Shown here: positions 60,273 to 64,000 of the stretch, piece after piece
Layout: the number at the start of each line of letters is the position of its first letter
How positions within the stretch are numbered: position 1 is the stretch's first letter
Source of the DNA: Ampullaceana balthica
Lineage: Eukaryota; Mollusca; Gastropoda; Lymnaeidae
NCBI GenBank assembly: GCA_944989445.1
Contig: CALYLW010000184.1
Coordinates: 747,455 to 811,454, forward strand
Direction of reading: 5' to 3'
DNA: 64,000 nucleotides
The notes under the pieces: generated by a model
The model's input: the letters and a program-made list of their open reading frames with translations, nothing else
Told to the model about the DNA's origin: nothing
Databases searched by the model: none
Program-made: the position numbers and the translations under genes

Positions 60273-60761
60273 CTGAAGTGACAAAGACGGGAGAGAGAAA
60301 GAGAGGAACGGACGAGGCCAGGGCGAGATATCTAAGATCTCGTGTTTGTCCGAGAGTCGCCAGGCAATCTCTAGGTCTTCAATGAAACATTCGTTCGTGA
60401 GCAGATGGGCTGGGCATGAAGGGGTGGATCCCGAGGCAGTGAGCGAAGAATTGTTCGGACGAAGAAATGTGACTGGGGCCAATTGTTCGGATGGAGAAAT
60501 GTGACTCGGACAAATGAAGAAAACTAAAAGTACTGCCTTCACAAATAGTCTTCATCGCCTATAGCAATCATAACAACATTCTTACCTCTCTTGTCTAGCA
60601 GTAATGCAAATTTAAAATGTATGTATTAATCCTAGAAGTATAGGTGCAAGGTGAAGGTTGTGAGGATTTGGAGATGGTTCAGAATAACCGATTTATTACC
60701 CCAAAAATGTTTAAAATGTTGGTGTTGTAGTGTGATGGGCTCTTCAGGTTTATCAGCGGCA
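60273..60761. other. Unique sequence upstream of the candidate exon
   Basis: 60360-60445 is GC-rich, and on the minus strand reads in frame TNECFIEDLEIAWRLSDKHE. There is no clear splice site, so I leave it uncalled. A near-duplication of AATTGTTCGGA occurs at 60449 and 60481. Confidence 0.35.
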
Positions 60762-61189
60762 CATAGTTAGGGAAGGTGCAAAGTTAGGGAAGGTGCATAG
60801 TTAGGGAAGGTGCAAATTTAGGGTAGGTGCAAAGTTAGGGAAGGTGCAAGGTTAGGGAAGGTGCAAGGTTAGGGAAGGTGCAAGGTTAGGGAAGGTGCAA
60901 AGTTAGGGAAGAAGCAAAGTTAGGGAAGGTGCAAAGTTAGGGAAGGTGCAAATTTAGGGAAGGTGCAAAGTCAGGGAAGGTGCATAGTTAGGGAAGCTGC
61001 AAAGTTAGGGAAGATGCAAGGTTAGGGAAAGTGCAAAGTTAGGGAAGGTGCAAATTTAGGGAAGGTGCAAAGTTAGGGAAGGTGCAAAGTTAGGGAAGGT
61101 GCAAAGTTAGGGAAGGTGCAAAGTTAGGGAAGGTGCAAAGTTAAGGAAGGTGCAAAGTTAGGGTTGGTGCAAAGTTAGGGTTGGTGCAC
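60762..61189. repeat. 17-bp minisatellite, about 25 copies, TTAGGG in nearly every unit
   Basis: Unit AAAGTTAGGGAAGGTGC with AAATTT, AAGGTT and CATAGTT variants. TTAGGG recurs at 17-bp spacing, not in pure telomeric tandem. Confidence 0.96.
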
Positions 61190-61516
61190 ACATGATAAGG
61201 TGTTGAAATGGCTGGCAGTGCACACAGTGATTTGAACATCAAAAGACGGTAAACAATGTTTCTCTGGTCAACTCTCGTGTTAGTTCGCACTGACCCAAGT
61301 ATGGTTAATGTTGTAGCCATGCGGCTATGACCCAGACTGCTCTTCTGTCCACATCTGGCTTATTTCGAATGCATAAGTGTGGTCTGTTGTTCCGCCCCCC
61401 CACCCCAACACAAAACATCCTACCCTAACAGCATCGTTTGGCCCATGTAGCAGATGATAACAATAATGTCTAGCCACACGCTTTGACTCACATTGACTCG
61501 GTTAATCGTATATAAT
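61190..61516. other. Intergenic, nothing recognised
   Basis: Unique sequence between two arrays. Confidence 0.5.
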
Positions 61517-61957
61517 GACTCAATTGTACTATATCGACTCGTTTGTTCTATATTGACTCGTTTGTTCTATATTTACTCGGTTGTTCTATATTGGCTCGTT
61601 TGTTATATATTGACTCGTTTGTTCTATATTGGCTCGTTTGTTCTATATTGACTCGGTTGTTCTATATTGGCTCGTTTGTTCTATATTGGCTCGTTTGTTC
61701 TATATTGACTCGGTTGTTCTATATTGACTCGTTTGTTCTATATTGGCTCGTTTGTTCTATATTGGCTCGTTTGTTCTATATGGACTCGGTTGTTCTATAT
61801 TGGCGCGTTTGTTCTATATTGACTCGGTTGTTCTATATTGGCGTTTGTTCTATATTGGCTCGTTTGTTTTATATTTGTTCGTTTGTTCTATATTGGTTCG
61901 TTTGTTCTATATTGGCGCGTTTGTTCTATATTGGCTCGTTTGTTCTATATTGGCTCG
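61517..61957. repeat. 19-bp minisatellite, about 23 copies
   Basis: Unit TCGTTTGTTCTATATTGGC with GACTCGG, GCGCG and GTTCG variants. One unit lacks two bases near 61845, which shifts the reading frame. Confidence 0.96.
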
Positions 61958-62228
61958 GACACAACGAGAACTGTGGCTCCCCACCCCCTCCCAACAAATA
62001 GTGTTTCAAGAGCCCCTGGTTTATCATAAAAAACAACAAAAACCCAATACTAAATACTATCACAGCAGAGAAGCCATATGTCGCCATCTCCCCCGCGCCC
62101 ATACGTAGACTGACAAGACAACACAGTCGGTACTGTCATCTCCTTAACAAGCCACTCATCATAGCGAATCTGACAGGTTGACGTCATCAGCCGACATCCG
62201 ATAAACCCATGAGTCATTCATTACGGGC
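61958..62228. other. Spacer between arrays
   Basis: Nothing recognised. Confidence 0.5.
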
Positions 62229-63872
62229 TCCGACGAGGTCATGTGCTGTGTCCACGGACCTACTCCGTCGAGGTCATGTGCTGTGTCCACGGACCTACTC
62301 CGTCGAGGTCATGTGCTGTGTCCACGGACCTACTCCGTCGAGGTCATGTGCTGTGTCCACGGACCTACTCCGACGAGGTCATGTGCTGTGTCCACGGACC
62401 TACTCCGTCGAGGTCATGTGCTGTGTCCACGGACCTACTCCGTCGAGGTCATGTGCTGTGTCCACGGACCTACTCCGTCGAGGTCATGTGCTGTGTCCAC
62501 GGACCTACTCCGTCGAGGTCATGTGCTGTGTCCACGGACCTACTCCGTCGAGGTCATGTGCTGTGTCCACGGACCTACTCCGACGAGGTCATGTGCTGTG
62601 TCCACGGACCTACTCCGACGAGGTCATGTGCTGTGTCCACGGACCTACTCCGTCGAGGTCATGTGCTGTGTCCACGGACCTACTCCGACGAGGTCATGTG
62701 CTGTGTCCACGGACCTACTCCGTCGAGGTCATGTGCTGTGTCCACGGACCTACTCCGACGAGGTCATGTGCTGTGTCCACGGACCTACTCCGACGAGGTC
62801 ATGTGCTGTGTCCACGGACCTACTCCGACGAGGTCATGTGCTGTGTCCACGGACCTACTCCGTCGAGGTCATGTGCTGTGTCCACGGACCTACTCCGACG
62901 AGGTCATGTGCTGTGTCCACGGACCTACTCCGTCGAGGTCATGTGCTGTGTCCACGGACCTACTCCGACGAGGTCATGTGCTGTGTCCACGGACCTACTC
63001 CGTCGAGGTCATGTGCTGTGTCCACGGACCTACTCCGTCGAGGTCATGTGCTGTGTCCACGGACCTACTCCGTCGAGGTCATGTGCTGTGTCCACGGACC
63101 TACTCCGTCGAGGTCATGTGCTGTGTCCACGGACCTACTCCGTCGAGGTCATGTGCTGTGTCCACGGACCTACTCCGTCGAGGTCATGTGCTGTGTCCAC
63201 GGACCTACTCCGTCGAGGTCATGTGCTGTGTCCACGGACCTACTCCGTCGAGGTCATGTGCTGTGTCCACGGACCTACTCCGTCGAGGTCATGTGCTGTG
63301 TCCACGGACCTACTCCGTCGAGGTCATGTGCTGTGTCCACGGACCTACTCCGTCGAGGTCATGTGCTGTGTCCACGGACCTACTCCGACGAGGTCATGTG
63401 CTGTGTCCACGGACCTACTCCGACGAGGTCATGTGCTGTGTCCACGGACCTACTCCGACGAGGTCATGTGCTGTGTCCACGGACCTACTCCGTCGAGGTC
63501 ATGTGCTGTGTCCACGGACCTACTCCGACGAGGTCATGTGCTGTGTCCACGGACCTACTCCGTCGAGGTCATGTGCTGTGTCCACGGACCTACTCCGACG
63601 AGGTCATGTGCGGTGTCCACGGACCTACTCCGTCGAGGTCATGTGCTGTGTCCACGGACCTACTCCGTCGAGGTCATGTGCTGTGTCCACGGACCTACTC
63701 CGTCGAGGTCATGTGCTGTGTCCACAGACCTACTCCGTCGAGGTCATGTGCTGTGTCCACGGACCTACTCCGTCGAGGTCATGTGCTGTGTCCACGGACC
63801 TACTCCGTCGAGGTCATGTGCTGTGTCCACGGACCTACTCCGTCGAGGTCATGTGCTGTGTCCACGGACCTA
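62229..63872. repeat. 35-bp satellite, 47 copies
   Basis: Signature CGAGGTCATGTGCTGTGTCC, then ACGGACCTACTCCGT. 46 full units and a partial one. The only frequent polymorphism is CCGTCG versus CCGACG; CGT runs unbroken for about eleven units in the middle (about 63000-63350). All three plus frames are open because the unit has no stop, giving three overlapping 549-581-codon frames that are not genes. Confidence 0.98.
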
Positions 63873-64000
63873 TTAATCGAAGCCCAATAATAGCACGTCC
63901 CGAGCTGAGTTCTCACAAATCGTTTCTTCAAATTGGTGAACTTCCTGTCGTTGCCCTGATAGCGTTTCACTTACTAATGATGAGATAGACCAATAGAGGA
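63873..64000. other. Unique sequence to the window end
   Basis: Nothing recognised. Confidence 0.5.

Noticed and set aside
60762..61189. Interstitial telomere
   Set aside because: TTAGGG occurs once per 17-bp unit, not in direct tandem; called a minisatellite with a note.
62209..63988. Three overlapping 549-581-codon frames on the plus strand
   Set aside because: They lie almost wholly in the 35-bp array and encode the same peptide repeat in rotation; no start context, no domain.

Overview
The window looks like nuclear DNA of an intron-rich marine invertebrate, most likely a mollusc. That is an inference from architecture: one gene in small exons separated by kilobases of intron, many small hAT-type non-autonomous transposons, a Ty3/gypsy-class LTR element, GA/GATA microsatellites and an exceptional density of minisatellites. 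There is no bacterial gene organisation, no tRNA or rRNA gene that I can see, and no CRISPR array. By my count about 17 kb of the 64 kb (roughly a quarter) is head-to-tail tandem repeat, in more than 30 unrelated families with units of 10-98 bp. Most long open frames in the window are artefacts of these arrays.

Gene content. The left third (1.7-23 kb) carries the 5' part of one minus-strand gene. Four exons with canonical GT/AG borders and matching phases (22955-22676, 22576-22473, 17526-17423, 1908-1681) encode about 238 N-terminal residues: a Cys/Arg-rich start, poly-Gly and acidic tracts, then a segment with KRTKSATKLDRKRSS. That last motif resembles the region before the PH domain in SynGAP/DAB2IP/RASAL2-type Ras GTPase-activating proteins. 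The PH, C2 and RasGAP domains would lie beyond the left edge. A phase-compatible alternative first exon may sit at 6555-6416. A second isolated exon-like block on the minus strand at 60272-60201 is unassigned.

Mobile DNA. At 42610-47851 is a complete LTR retrotransposon: nearly identical 509/510-bp LTRs, 5-bp target duplication CTAAT, primer-binding site and polypurine tract. It sits inside a 30-bp minisatellite. Its only long frame runs integrase C-terminal (GPY/F) domain, then reverse transcriptase, then RNase H, then stop. This is the reversed pol order known from Gmr1-like Ty3/gypsy elements; gag, protease and the integrase core are missing. At 28832-31234 is a decayed hAT transposon with 8-bp target duplications and remnants of two different transposases. 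Five small MITEs retain terminal inverted repeats (7.6, 15.6, 23.6, 35.5 and 59.7 kb); four of them also keep 8-bp duplications. A sixth MITE (50.0 kb, with a partial relative at the left edge) belongs to another group with a 3-bp duplication. A modular dispersed repeat occurs at about 12, 17.6-20.1, 24.4, 35.9-36.8, 40.9-41.5 and 55.1 kb; at 17.6-20.1 kb its core is tandemly amplified.

Layout. 0-23 kb: RasGAP-like gene with large satellite arrays in its introns (46-bp x51, 64-bp x34, 16-bp x40, 98-bp x12). 23-42 kb: intergenic, with MITEs, a foldback element, the hAT element and minisatellites. 42-49 kb: the retrotransposon and its host minisatellite, then a 19-bp x42 array. 49-64 kb: intergenic, more minisatellites, ending in a 35-bp x47 array.
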